From IMG/VR virus record IMGVR_UViG_3300028315_000314, positions 1-38,166 of that record: 38,166 nucleotides of DNA; one strand, 5' to 3'. The notes beneath the pieces were generated by a model, which was given only the letters and a program-made list of their open reading frames with translations, made no database searches and had not been told where the DNA came from. This document shows, piece after piece, positions 1 to 8,433 of the stretch; the stretch's first letter is position 1; each line of letters starts with the position of its first letter. A program made the position numbers and the translations under genes. The DNA comes from a virus.

Positions 1-144
1 ATCGGTGCTGCGTACCGGTCGGCGGCACCGAACCAGGTGACCCAATAGCCCTGACGGTTACCCGCCCCCACCCTGACGACCCGCACCTTCATGTCCTCAT
101 CCTCCTCGTCGATGTCATGCGTCCCGGCCTTTCGGTCGCCGATG
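1..144. repeat. Terminal direct repeat, left copy
   Basis: Bases 1-144 are identical to 38023-38166. The repeat lies inside the endolysin gene and continues its reading frame exactly, so it is best read as the overlap of a circular assembly (unit length 38,022 bp) of a circularly permuted or circularised genome. A true short terminal repeat is less likely, because it would cut the lysin gene at both ends of the virion DNA. Confidence 0.95.
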
Positions 145-707
145 GTGGTGCTGGACGCGATCAGTCCGATGTCTATGGCGCCGGGGTCGCCATGGTCGTT
201 TTCCGGCACCTGCGAGTGCCCGTAGTGCCCGGCACGGCGCAGCCAGGTGAAGGGCGACCTGGTGCCCCCGATGCCCGGACGGGGCGGAGGGCCGGCCGGC
301 CAGGCGTCGGGAACGCCGTGAGACCGGGCGAAGTCCATCAGGGTGCCGAGGCCATGATGTCCGGCCTCGGTGAGGTCCGCCGTCCATGGGTTCCGGGCAT
401 ACCCGATCACCTCGACCTGCAGACAGACCGACCCCTGCCGGTTTGTCTGCACCCCGCCGGGCAGATTCTTCAGACCCCGCCCGGCTACCGAGGCCGGAAT
501 GATCTGCACGATACTCCCGGATGTCGGATTGAAGACGAAGTGCACCTCATTCCCGGCGCGCATCAGTCGGGAAGCGCCGTTGGCCGCGGACAGCGAATAT
601 GGTGCCTCAAAGGTGTGCCACACCATCCGCGGCGGGCCGCCGATCATGATTCCGCCATTGTGCGATGACATCATCATCGGCACACCGGGCATCCATTCTC
701 TAGCCAT
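1..707 (-). CDS. Endolysin, N-acetylmuramoyl-L-alanine amidase (5' part, runs off the left edge)
   Basis: Cell-wall lytic enzyme that should cleave the amide bond between muramic acid and the stem peptide at the end of infection. The ATG at 707 overlaps the holin stop. The frame stays open to base 1 and continues at the right edge (38022 down to 37863), giving 288 residues in total. The amidase_2/PGRP-like fold is suggested by MVWHTFEAP with H31 and by HYGHSQVPENDHGDPGAID, where H164 and H172 or D174 would complete the zinc site. From about residue 195 comes an acidic linker (DIDEEDED) followed by an 83-residue C-terminal domain starting at Met206, presumably wall-binding. There is no signal peptide, which fits a holin-dependent enzyme. 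The family call rests on motifs I recognise, not on a search. Confidence 0.88.
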   Translation of the reverse strand, partial: MAREWMPGVPMMMSSHNGGIMIGGPPRMVWHTFEAPYSLSAANGASRLMRAGNEVHFVFNPTSGSIVQIIPASVAGRGLKNLPGGVQTNRQGSVCLQVEVIGYARNPWTADLTEAGHHGLGTLMDFARSHGVPDAWPAGPPPRPGIGGTRSPFTWLRRAGHYGHSQVPENDHGDPGAIDIGLIASSTTIGDRKAGTHDIDEEDEDMKVRVVRVGAGNRQGYWVTWFGAADRYAAP

Positions 708-954
708 TCGTTCCACCACCACCCATCAGATCCCGTGGCGTGCGCTCGCGGGACCCCCTACCGTATGCCTGCGTCCACTTCGTCACGGCTCCGGCCAGTA
801 CGACCAGAACGGGGCCGATCAGCGCCCACGGCCCGCCGTCCGGCAGGAGTGGAACCATATCCGTCACTACCCATCCGGCCAGCACCGCGGCTACGCCGAC
901 CAGTAGGTCGCGTGCCCAGGTCGGCCACCTGTCAATCACTCCACTCATCGCCAC
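700..954 (-). CDS. Holin (two transmembrane segments)
   Basis: An 84-residue membrane protein next to the lysin; holins set lysis timing by opening the cytoplasmic membrane. Two hydrophobic segments are visible, about residues 15-37 and 42-60, joined by a short loop containing PLLPDGGPW. A charged, glycine-rich tail (GRGSRERTPRDLMGGGG) follows. The stop codon overlaps the lysin ATG by 8 bases, so the two are translationally coupled. Met1 (954) or Met3 (948) could be the start, a possible dual start as in known holin/antiholin pairs, but nothing here proves that. Confidence 0.82.
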   Translation of the reverse strand: MAMSGVIDRWPTWARDLLVGVAAVLAGWVVTDMVPLLPDGGPWALIGPVLVVLAGAVTKWTQAYGRGSRERTPRDLMGGGGTNG

Positions 955-966
955 AGCATGCCACCA

Positions 967-1416
967 TCAGTCAATGAGGTACCAGCCATCAATGCTGATC
1001 TGGTCTCCGTTCGCCGGGGCGACGGGCGCCGCGTTGGTGCAGGGGGATATCGTCGATCCGCCCTGCATCGCGAAGACCGTGCTCGCACCGGCGGAGGTCG
1101 GCATGAGTAGGAGACGGTACCGGGCCGACCCTGAAGTGTCCCGTAACAGCCCGGTGCCGATCGAGTCCTCCAGTCCGAGCGAGCTGCTCATGGCCACCGG
1201 CAACGAAAAAGTGTAATTCCCCGAACCTGCAGTGAAAGAAGCGCCGGGGGTGAATTGCGCATGGAAGAACACGATCTTTCCGGCGGAAAAATACCATCCG
1301 GTAGACGTGTAGTTCGTCGGCGCCGTGGTCGACGCTGACCACACCGGCGAGTATGACGTCGACGTCACGATGACGTCCGTCGTTCGGACCTTATTCCCGG
1401 CCTGGGCCACGCTCAT
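967..1416 (-). CDS. Small tail-tip or virion-associated protein
   Basis: A 149-residue protein between the large tail protein and the holin, overlapping the upstream stop by 4 bases. It is rich in Ser, Thr, Gly and aromatics (TSTGWYFSAGKIVFFHAQ), with no membrane segment, as expected of a beta-rich receptor-binding or tail-fibre head domain. Actinophages often carry such a short beta protein as the last structural gene before lysis. No specific family is recognised; the structural role is inferred from position and composition. Confidence 0.6.
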   Translation of the reverse strand: MSVAQAGNKVRTTDVIVTSTSYSPVWSASTTAPTNYTSTGWYFSAGKIVFFHAQFTPGASFTAGSGNYTFSLPVAMSSSLGLEDSIGTGLLRDTSGSARYRLLLMPTSAGASTVFAMQGGSTISPCTNAAPVAPANGDQISIDGWYLID

Positions 1417-4151
1417 TCAAGCCCCCAATAATTCGGCTGATAGATGTCGATTGCATCCCCGTTGCTGTGCGTGGCGACAACGCCGTTCACTGAGCGCGTG
1501 ACGGTCAGGGTGTAGCTCGGGTGGCTGCCCGAGATTCCCGTCACCGTCATCACCTCGCCATTCACCCTCACCTGGTAGTCCCCGTCATCATGTGCCCACT
1601 CGCAGAAGCTCGGCGCGGTAATGTCGACGCCGGTCTCGGTAGTGTCCAGATCCTCGGCGATGACCGCCCCCTCGCCGGACCACCTCGATCCGGCGTCGCC
1701 CCAGATCCCGACCCGAAATCCCTCGTAGGGCCAGCATCGACAGGAGATTCGGTGTGTGAAATGGTCCACGGCGTGCTGCATGCCGACGACCAGGAATTCG
1801 AGGTCGTCAGCGCCATCGTCCGCCGGGGGGTTGATCACATCGACCCGGTCGCCGATCCGTACGGCCAGCGCGGCCTTCCGATCCGCCGTGGCCGAGAAGG
1901 CCGACCTGGCCAGTTCGATCGGTAGGTCCGCCGTCCGGGGCGCATCCATCGTGCCCAGGTGCAGACGCCATGACAGCTGATCGGCCAAGTGCCGGTCGAA
2001 TTCCAGGGATAGCGTGGCTGTGTCCGGTGAGACACCGGCGCCGTCCGGTGGATCGGCCGTGCCCAGCGGTCCCGAGTCGACAGAATCGCGGACCTTGCTC
2101 CCGCCATCCCGGCTCAGTTCCAGTTGATTGGCAGTCAGCTCGTCATCGTCGATCGGGGCCCAGCCGGACAGGTCGGCCACGGAGTAGTCCAGCGTCAGCC
2201 TCGCCGAGGTCTGCCCGGTCATCGACGACCGGGTTCGATAGGCCAGGGCCCACTCGTCCCGCTCAGCGACCAGGATCCCCCCGTCAGCCACGGCGCATTC
2301 GCGCATCAGGTCACCGACCGACTTGATCAGCTGAGGACCCATGTGCACGGTCTGATACCGGCCACCGTGCAGTCGCAGGATCATGCTCTCCTCACCCGCG
2401 ATGCGTAACAGCCGGATCCCGGCCTGCTCATCGTTCGAGACGGCACCGGTGTAGGCGGCGAGCAGATCGTCGTCCGAAAAGGTCGAGCTGACCACGGACT
2501 GTACGGTGATGTGCCCGACCGCCAGATCAGTCAGGGCCAGATCGGGACCGACGGTCAATACCGAGGCGGAGTCGACCGTGTAGCCGACGAGGGTCCCACT
2601 GACGGCCGACCCGGTCGAATATCCCACGCCGAGGGTGGCGAAGACATAATCGACATCCGACCCGTTCCGTGACAGTGACAATGAAAGCCTAAAATGCGCC
2701 CCGTTTAGATTGAAAGCATAATACCCATCGGTGAGAATGGTCGACCCCGCAGAATCCCGGGCTATCAGTTGCAGGTTCCCACTGGAACTGAGATTGACTT
2801 CCCAGATCATCGCGGTCCCGTCAGTGACCAACTTCAGCAGTCGCTGGGTGGTCACCCCACCGTCCGGAATGTGAACCAGCATCCGGACCTGGATATCACC
2901 GGTACCTGAATAGCTGGGAATGCCGGACACCAGCGCCGACCCGGACGCCAGGGTCAGAATCGGCTCGGAGCAGGTAAAGATCGAATCGCTCGCCGGCGTC
3001 GGCGAGCCGACGATCCTCATCGATGGATGACCGTCGAGGCCACTGGCGACAGAGGTGGCATCCGCAGCGTCCTCACACGGCCAGTAGGCAACCACAGAGG
3101 CCATCGGAGCCACGGCGGAGGTCACCCCGCGGCGGTACGCCGACCCCGCCGGGGTCCTACTTCGCAGGAGCCTGGTACTCAGGTCCGAGCTGGTTGCGGC
3201 GACCGTGACGTCGGTGCCGGAGGTATCCCGCGATCTTGGCCAGGCCCGGATCTCACCGTGCCAGAGGTACTCTCGGTCGGAGATCTCCGCCGTGCCGTTC
3301 TGGGTCCAGGTATTGCCTTGCCCGTCATCGAAGGTCGCAACCCCGGCCGTCTGTGCGGTGAAATCCGGGTCCGCGACCGCACTACCACCGATCCCGTCGT
3401 ACACCGCAGCTTCGTGCACCTGACCGACGAAGCGCCCGCCCGTCGTTCCGTCGCCCACGGCGACCACGGCGGTGCCGTCGTAGATCGAGGCGGTACCGGA
3501 GGTGGTGACCGCGTCACCCAACTGGGTCGTGCTACCACCGACCGAGCCGGCTGTGTAGAAGGTCGTGACGTGATTTCCGCTCCCGTCATTGACATCCATC
3601 GTGACCTTGATAGTCAGGCGTCCGATCTCGATCGGCACAACGGCGGTAGACGTCTCGGCATGCGTGGTGGTGCCATCATCCGACCAGTACCAGGTAATGG
3701 TTCCGTCATCATTCGGGTTTATCGCCCACGACCGGTTCCCGACCGCCGAGGTCCATTTACTGATGATGACCGTGCTGGTCCGCCAGGATTTCAGGGTGAC
3801 ATCCACCCAGACCTCGATGTCTCCAGTGATGGACAGTGCCGCCGAGTCCGGTGTCGAGCTGGTGTTGTTGTCGCCGGCACTACCGCCGAGGATCCGCAGG
3901 TAATTCTCCGCCGCATTCACGGAGCACCGGTGTGGGGTGTTCCGGCCGATGACCCCGTAGTAGGTACCGGACTGATTCCGCGGCGAGTAGTCCCCGGATC
4001 GGTTGTCCAGGGTGAAGACGCAGGAGGAGGTGCTATCCAGGCTCCGGTCCCCCTGCGGACCATGATTGATCGTCGTGGCCCCACGAGCGTCGCCCGTGAC
4101 ATCGACCCACCCGCCGAGGTACAGCTCGTGCTTCAGTCCGGTCACCATCAT
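1413..4151 (-). CDS. Large minor tail protein (tail tip/baseplate) with LamG-like domains
   Basis: A 912-residue protein directly after the tape measure. The N-terminus has the look of tail-tip proteins of actinophages (LKHELYLGGWVDVTGD, then a segment containing FTLDNRSGDYSPRN). Two stretches resemble concanavalin/LamG beta sandwiches: about 80-290, and about 355-560 starting at VAYWPCEDAADATS. Such domains usually bind glycans. Residues about 570-830 look like a baseplate hub. The last 75 residues hold a TETGVDIT...TRSVNG...DIYQP module that reappears in the head-tail connector. With only one other structural gene after it, this protein probably combines distal-tail and tail-associated functions. 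The start overlaps the tape-measure stop by 4 bases. Confidence 0.8.
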   Translation of the reverse strand: MMVTGLKHELYLGGWVDVTGDARGATTINHGPQGDRSLDSTSSCVFTLDNRSGDYSPRNQSGTYYGVIGRNTPHRCSVNAAENYLRILGGSAGDNNTSSTPDSAALSITGDIEVWVDVTLKSWRTSTVIISKWTSAVGNRSWAINPNDDGTITWYWSDDGTTTHAETSTAVVPIEIGRLTIKVTMDVNDGSGNHVTTFYTAGSVGGSTTQLGDAVTTSGTASIYDGTAVVAVGDGTTGGRFVGQVHEAAVYDGIGGSAVADPDFTAQTAGVATFDDGQGNTWTQNGTAEISDREYLWHGEIRAWPRSRDTSGTDVTVAATSSDLSTRLLRSRTPAGSAYRRGVTSAVAPMASVVAYWPCEDAADATSVASGLDGHPSMRIVGSPTPASDSIFTCSEPILTLASGSALVSGIPSYSGTGDIQVRMLVHIPDGGVTTQRLLKLVTDGTAMIWEVNLSSSGNLQLIARDSAGSTILTDGYYAFNLNGAHFRLSLSLSRNGSDVDYVFATLGVGYSTGSAVSGTLVGYTVDSASVLTVGPDLALTDLAVGHITVQSVVSSTFSDDDLLAAYTGAVSNDEQAGIRLLRIAGEESMILRLHGGRYQTVHMGPQLIKSVGDLMRECAVADGGILVAERDEWALAYRTRSSMTGQTSARLTLDYSVADLSGWAPIDDDELTANQLELSRDGGSKVRDSVDSGPLGTADPPDGAGVSPDTATLSLEFDRHLADQLSWRLHLGTMDAPRTADLPIELARSAFSATADRKAALAVRIGDRVDVINPPADDGADDLEFLVVGMQHAVDHFTHRISCRCWPYEGFRVGIWGDAGSRWSGEGAVIAEDLDTTETGVDITAPSFCEWAHDDGDYQVRVNGEVMTVTGISGSHPSYTLTVTRSVNGVVATHSNGDAIDIYQPNYWGLE

Positions 4152-6184
4152 GCCCCCAGCGCCGCGGTGACCCCGCCACGGATCCTGATGTTCTTCCGGA
4201 GCCAGGACATGAACTCATCCCCGGCGGAGCCGCCCACCCACTCGATGACCAGTGCCTGCACCCCACCCCGCCCCCCGGTGGCCGTGGCGAGCATCCGCTC
4301 AGTGTCGGGATTGCTGTGCACGGTGGAGCCGGGGGCCGTCTCGATCAGCTCCCGGCCGTGCTCGCCGACCATGATCAGTCCACTGCGGGGACCACCCCCC
4401 TGCGCCCCGATGATCCCACCGTGGGCGAAGGCCGTGGCGCGGCCGGGCTTCGCATTCAGTACGCGCTCGAAATAGCCCGTACTGACCCGCGTTCCATTGA
4501 CCTTCGAGATCACGTCGACGGACACGGTTCTGCTGTGGATCCCGGCAAGCGCAGCATTGGCCCGGTCGCGGAATTTCTGGAATTCCTTGTCCGCCGCTCT
4601 CAGCTTCGGACCGATTCCGGGGATGAACCCGAAGGCGACGGCGGCAGCATGCAGGATCTGCCCGAGGCCTTGTAGCCAGACGTCCACCATTGCCCGGAAT
4701 ACGGTCCATAGCGGCTTTATCAGTGCGGTGGTGAACTTGATCTGGTACGACAGTGCGGCGATGGCCACGACGACAGCACCGATGACCACCCCGGCGACGG
4801 TGCCGAGGGCGATGCCGAGGGCCTCCAACAGTTCCATCCATGGCACGCCTGAATTCCTGGCTCTGTCGATCGCGTCCTGGAAATTATCCATCGCCACCTG
4901 GATCAGTGGCATTGCCTTGTCTACAATGCTCATGATCGTGCCGTAGTAGCTCTTGGCGTAAGAGATGAGTCCGTCAAGGGCCGCACTAAGCGCGGGAATC
5001 AGGTTATGTGACAGTTCGGAGATGACCGGGCCGGCCTTAGCTCGCACATCGTCCCAGACCGGAGCCAGCTTCTGACCGATCTTCTCGGCCAGGTCCACAG
5101 CGGCGCCTCCCGTGGCTGTGAACCCTGCGCTCATCTTGCGTTTGAAGCGTTCGATCTTCGCACCGGACGTTTCCTGCATCGCCCTGCCCGCGGCGTCGGT
5201 GGCGCCGGCGACCTGCCCGAGAGCCTTGACCGCCTCGCTCGGGTCCAGGGCGTACAGGGCGTCGCCGAGGTCCTCGGCCTTGGTCCCGAAGAGTTGCACG
5301 GCCGCGGCGGAGCGTGCGATCGGATCCTTGATTCCGCGCAGCCGGTCCAGCGTCAGGTCCAGGGCCTTGTTGGCCCTGGGGCCGCCCGCGGCGATGTCCT
5401 CAGCCATTCGCTTACCGGACAGGCCAAGAGCCTTGAAGCCAGCTGCCGTATTCTTCGAGCCGTCGATTGCCCGGATCGAGAATTCCTTGATGGCATCCGC
5501 AACGGTGTCGGCGTCCCGCGCTCCGGCCTTCAGGCCTTGGCTGAGCAGTCCTGTCATCTGCTGCCCGGAGATACCGACCTTCCGGAACTGCGTTCCGTAC
5601 TCCGTCACCGTTTCCAGTAAATCATCGGCCTTGTTGGCCGACGACTGAAAGCCTTTGGTGATGATATCGAATGCCTCATCGGCATTCCCAGCCAGGCCCG
5701 TGCGCAGCAGCTGCCCCACGGCGGCAGTCACGCCGCCGAGGTCCTGGTCGAAGGCCTGCGCGACCGTGAGCGCCTTCTTGCTCAGGCCTTCAAGGCCGCC
5801 CGCGGCACCTTTTCCGAGGTCGCCGATATTCTTCGTAACTCCTTCGATGGCTGCATTGACCTCTTCAAGACTGTCACCGAATCCGGCCGCATAGACATGG
5901 CCGGAGGTCTTGCCCAGCCGCTCGGCATCAAGCCCCGCGGCGCCGAGGCGGGCGGCCAGCCGGGCGTTCAGCTTCTCCCGGTCGAGCGCCGAGGACACCG
6001 CACCGGCCAGGGCCACCCCCGCAGCCAGTCCTGCACCCGCGGCTCCAGCGGCGAGCATCGGGCCCATCGACCTGAAGCGGGCGCCGATGCCCTTGGCGGT
6101 CCGGTCAGCACCGTGCCGCGCGCTCTCGAACCCATGCCGCGTCTCATCCCTGGACTTGACGACGATCTCAATATCGTTGCCCAC
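4148..6184 (-). CDS. Tape measure protein
   Basis: A 678-residue protein, long for this neighbourhood, lying after the tail assembly chaperones as tape measures do. It sets tail length and occupies the tail lumen. It starts MGNDIEIVVKSRDETRHG and is rich in Ala and Gly. It has long helical stretches with TMP-like phrases (KALGLSGKRMAEDIAAGG, AAVQLFGTKAEDLGDALY), hydrophobic segments at about 40-70 and 445-475, and a C-terminal segment containing AFAHGGIIGAQGGGPRSGL that is typical of actinophage tape measures. At roughly 0.15 nm per residue, tail length would be about 100 nm (general rule, not measured). Confidence 0.92.
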   Translation of the reverse strand: MGNDIEIVVKSRDETRHGFESARHGADRTAKGIGARFRSMGPMLAAGAAGAGLAAGVALAGAVSSALDREKLNARLAARLGAAGLDAERLGKTSGHVYAAGFGDSLEEVNAAIEGVTKNIGDLGKGAAGGLEGLSKKALTVAQAFDQDLGGVTAAVGQLLRTGLAGNADEAFDIITKGFQSSANKADDLLETVTEYGTQFRKVGISGQQMTGLLSQGLKAGARDADTVADAIKEFSIRAIDGSKNTAAGFKALGLSGKRMAEDIAAGGPRANKALDLTLDRLRGIKDPIARSAAAVQLFGTKAEDLGDALYALDPSEAVKALGQVAGATDAAGRAMQETSGAKIERFKRKMSAGFTATGGAAVDLAEKIGQKLAPVWDDVRAKAGPVISELSHNLIPALSAALDGLISYAKSYYGTIMSIVDKAMPLIQVAMDNFQDAIDRARNSGVPWMELLEALGIALGTVAGVVIGAVVVAIAALSYQIKFTTALIKPLWTVFRAMVDVWLQGLGQILHAAAVAFGFIPGIGPKLRAADKEFQKFRDRANAALAGIHSRTVSVDVISKVNGTRVSTGYFERVLNAKPGRATAFAHGGIIGAQGGGPRSGLIMVGEHGRELIETAPGSTVHSNPDTERMLATATGGRGGVQALVIEWVGGSAGDEFMSWLRKNIRIRGGVTAALGA

Positions 6185-6204
6185 CCTGGCTCACCTCCCC
6201 CCGC

Positions 6205-6788
6205 CTACCGGTACGGGTCCTGCGCGTCCTCGTCGGGACGACCGCGTTTTCTTATCGCCAGCATTCGCAGCAGCTCGACGTCCTCTGCCAGCAGGGCACC
6301 GGGAAGGACATGGAATTGCTCGCACAATCCGCAGACGAGCTCAGCCCAGATCAGCTCGTCGGGCTTGGAGACGACACCTCCATCGGAATCAACTCCTCCA
6401 GGGACATCCCGCCAGAGGTCGAGCCTGCGTCCAAAGGGTCCGGAACACCGGCCACGGCCGTCATCCACTGCATCACGATCTCAAGGAAGAGATCGAGGTC
6501 GATGGACAGAACCCCGTCCCGCGTACAGGGAACGGGGCTCCCCTCGTCGTCCTCCATGTTCCACTCGATGAGCGCCTCGGCGAACTCCCCGGCCAGTTCG
6601 CCCATCGCCGCCAGTCCGCCGGAGACACCGGGGTCGGCGACATCGTCCTTTCCGCCGGATATCTCGATCAGTGTCTGCAGGCGCAGAAAAGCGCCGATCG
6701 GTACGGAGGTGGCCCGGACCACCAGGCCGGCCAGCTCCGGGTCCTCGAAGGTCAGCCGGTAGACCTTCGGCCTTGGACGGAACCCCAT
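6205..6788 (-). CDS. Tail assembly chaperone, long form made by -1 frameshift
   Basis: Equivalent of the lambda gpG-gpT product: a chaperone that coats the tape measure before tube polymerisation. The short form ends at 6351, while a second frame (-1) is open from about 6468 to 6205 and has no own ribosome-binding site. Slippage at the heptamer C CCT TTG (6438-6432) joins them into a 194-residue protein. The second-frame part contains KPDELIWAELVCGLCEQFH and a charged end, RKRGRPDEDAQDPYR. Position right before the tape measure supports the assignment. The slip site is a pattern call. Confidence 0.75.
6351..6788 (-). CDS. Tail assembly chaperone, short form
   Basis: A 145-residue protein, the unshifted product of the chaperone pair. 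It begins MGFRPRPKVYRLTFEDPELA, the RLTF-x-D-PELAGLVV pattern of actinophage tail assembly chaperones, followed by an acidic helical body. In lambda-like phages this form is made in large excess over the frameshifted form. The N-terminal 118 residues or so are shared with the long form. Confidence 0.82.
   Translation of the reverse strand: MGFRPRPKVYRLTFEDPELAGLVVRATSVPIGAFLRLQTLIEISGGKDDVADPGVSGGLAAMGELAGEFAEALIEWNMEDDEGSPVPCTRDGVLSIDLDLFLEIVMQWMTAVAGVPDPLDAGSTSGGMSLEELIPMEVSSPSPTS
6432..6438 (-). promoter_or_regulatory. Programmed -1 ribosomal frameshift site (CCCTTTG)
   Basis: Read on the minus strand the zero frame is GAC CCT TTG GAC, so the heptamer fits X-XXY-YYZ (C-CCT-TTG). A tRNA slip of one base back re-pairs as CCC TTT and enters the frame that stays open to 6205. 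It lies inside the 6353-6468 overlap of the two frames, as required. No pseudoknot was modelled. Confidence 0.65.
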
Positions 6789-6800
6789 CTCACCGCCCCC

Positions 6801-7208
6801 TTACGCCCAGGTCGGAACGGTGCCGTCGGCGAGGACGCCAGGTGCTGTCCAGGTGAGCTCGCCGGAATTGGACCTGCTCAGCTGATAGTCGGTGTAGAGC
6901 AGCTCCCCTGCAAGGGTGACCCCCGACTGCGTGAGTGTGGTCGTACGATTGACCGACGTCGAGGTGACCGTCTTGAAAACGTCGTGCGATTGATTCGCCG
7001 CGACATTCAGCACCCCGTTCGCAGTGACCGACATGTCCGCCAGCAGGAGCAATCGTTCCATTGCCGACTTGTCGACGCCGGTGATGTCCTGCACGCCCCG
7101 GGGAGTTGAGACTGTGAAGTTCGTGATGTCGTTGATGATGGCCCGCGCGGTTCCCGAGCTGTCATCCACCGACAGCGTCGTCATCGCGAGTCCGGACTGC
7201 TTTGCCAT
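6801..7208 (-). CDS. Small tail/virion structural protein
   Basis: A 135-residue protein starting MAKQSGLAMTTLSVDDSSG, between the chaperones and the 145-residue protein. The body is beta-rich (ITNFTVSTPRGVQDITGVDK, LTQSGVTLAGELLYTDYQLS), with no Cys and no membrane segment. Its start resembles that of the major tail protein at 7666-8424 (MSKESGLG), and similar small proteins occur in the same slot of other actinophage tail operons. A tail-tube-like or tube-decorating role is inferred; the sequence alone does not prove it. Confidence 0.6.
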   Translation of the reverse strand: MAKQSGLAMTTLSVDDSSGTARAIINDITNFTVSTPRGVQDITGVDKSAMERLLLLADMSVTANGVLNVAANQSHDVFKTVTSTSVNRTTTLTQSGVTLAGELLYTDYQLSRSNSGELTWTAPGVLADGTVPTWA

Positions 7209-7231
7209 GGCGCTCCCTTCTCCGTGCAGCC

Positions 7232-7669
7232 TTAGCCGCGATTGAGCGCCTCGACGAGGCGCTCCTGATGCTCACCGAAATCATCGACCCATTGCTGTCC
7301 GGTCAGCAGACGTCGGTAACCAGTGGGGTTACCGCGCCAATCACCGTCCCGGACAATGAAAAGCTCCGGACGCTCCAGTGGAATCCGATGCCTGGCCGCG
7401 GCGAAGCACCGTTGCCCAGGCCCGAATGTGTACCTGTGGAACCCGCCCTGCAACGGCTCGATCCGCATCCACTTCCGGCCGGACGAGCGAATGACACCCT
7501 CGTCTTCAGAATCGGCCAGGACCGTAGTGGTCCAGCCGTGTAGGTACGGCGGACACTCCACCTCGGCACAGGTCGCCTTGCGCCAATGCGTGCGCAGCGG
7601 CCTAGCGAAGTTATACGTCTTGTAGGACTGGACCGGCATTTTTGGCTCGATCCGGAACGGTGTCATCAT
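7232..7669 (-). CDS. Conserved actinophage tail-operon protein, function unknown
   Basis: A 145-residue protein whose ATG at 7669 or 7666 overlaps the stop of the major tail protein (ATGATGA). The open frame extends further upstream to 8038, but that part is out of frame with and inside the tail gene and is not used. It starts MTPFRIEPKMPVQSYKTYNF and contains HWRKATCAEVECPPYLHGW and FGPGQRCFAAARHRIP, so four Cys could bind metal or form bridges. It ends GQQWVDDFGEHQERLVEALN. I recognise this Cys-containing type from tail operons of Streptomyces phages but know no function. Confidence 0.72.
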   Translation of the reverse strand: MMTPFRIEPKMPVQSYKTYNFARPLRTHWRKATCAEVECPPYLHGWTTTVLADSEDEGVIRSSGRKWMRIEPLQGGFHRYTFGPGQRCFAAARHRIPLERPELFIVRDGDWRGNPTGYRRLLTGQQWVDDFGEHQERLVEALNRG

Positions 7670-8424
7670 CCGAAAAGCACCTCCGTGTAATTCCGGACCA
7701 CGGCGACCGCGAAGACCAGGCTGGTAAACCCCCCGGTGGTACTGGTCACCACACGTAGGTACTGCTCCACCGTCAGATCCCGGGCGGTCTGGATCCGCTC
7801 CGTCGTCGGCCCCGAGGTGACCTCGGTGAATACTCCGCCGGTCACCGCAGCCCAGGCGTCGCCCGACCCGTTGTCCGAGGACTCCTCGAAGCTGATCGTC
7901 ACGTCCGTGCCGGCGAAGCTGAACACCTGCAGGTAGGCCTGCAGGCCGAAGTCGGTCTGCGCCCACAGGCCACCAATCCCGGCACCGTTCGTCGCCCCGG
8001 TGTCGGTCCTCTTCCCTGCAGTCATGAGCCAGGCCCATTCGAGGCCATACCCATTCGCCTGAGCCTGGACGCCGAAGGTCAGGCCACCGTCGCCCCCACG
8101 GTTCGGATCATAGTTGATCTGCTTGGAGACCAGGCAGGCCGCTTGATTTCCCTGCGTCGTCCCACGGCAGTACATCAGGTGTACGTCCGTCGTGGGGAGC
8201 GCGGACAGTACGGGATGCGCCTGGCCTGCGGCCGGATTGAAGAATGCGGTGTATTCGATCCTGCCGTCCCGGATCCCGCCGATCCGCTCGTAGCCGGACG
8301 CGTTGATCCCGGTGACATCGAGAGCGGTCGGGCCGCCACCGATCGCGCTGAGCGACCCGATATCTCCGGACAGGTCATACCCGCCGACGTAGAGGTTGTC
8401 GCCGAGGCCGGATTCCTTGCTCAT
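7666..8424 (-). CDS. Major tail (tube) protein
   Basis: A 252-residue protein starting MSKESGLGDNLYVGGYDLSG, a start typical of actinophage major tail subunits. It lies after the tail terminator and neck genes and before the chaperones. The body is beta-rich with segments such as DGRIEYTAFFNPAAGQAHPV and DVTISFEESSDNGSGDAWAA. This subunit would stack as rings around the tape measure. No extra Ig-like C-terminal domain is apparent. Confidence 0.8.
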   Translation of the reverse strand: MSKESGLGDNLYVGGYDLSGDIGSLSAIGGGPTALDVTGINASGYERIGGIRDGRIEYTAFFNPAAGQAHPVLSALPTTDVHLMYCRGTTQGNQAACLVSKQINYDPNRGGDGGLTFGVQAQANGYGLEWAWLMTAGKRTDTGATNGAGIGGLWAQTDFGLQAYLQVFSFAGTDVTISFEESSDNGSGDAWAAVTGGVFTEVTSGPTTERIQTARDLTVEQYLRVVTSTTGGFTSLVFAVAVVRNYTEVLFG

Positions 8425-8433
8425 TTAGACACC

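Noticed and set aside
1-144. Terminal repeat as a transposon or LTR end
   Set aside because: No inverted ends or transposase; the repeat is simply continuous lysin coding sequence at a circular junction.
115-906. Plus-strand and short minus frames at the left edge
   Set aside because: They overlap the lysin and holin frames, which carry recognisable motifs.
3027-4475. 482-codon plus-strand frame
   Set aside because: Antisense to the tail and tape-measure genes, with Arg/Pro-rich low-quality protein typical of high-GC shadows.
7670-8038. N-terminal extension of the 145-residue tail-operon protein
   Set aside because: It lies in another frame of the major tail gene and reads as Arg/Gly-rich noise; the ATG at 7669 overlapping the stop is far better.
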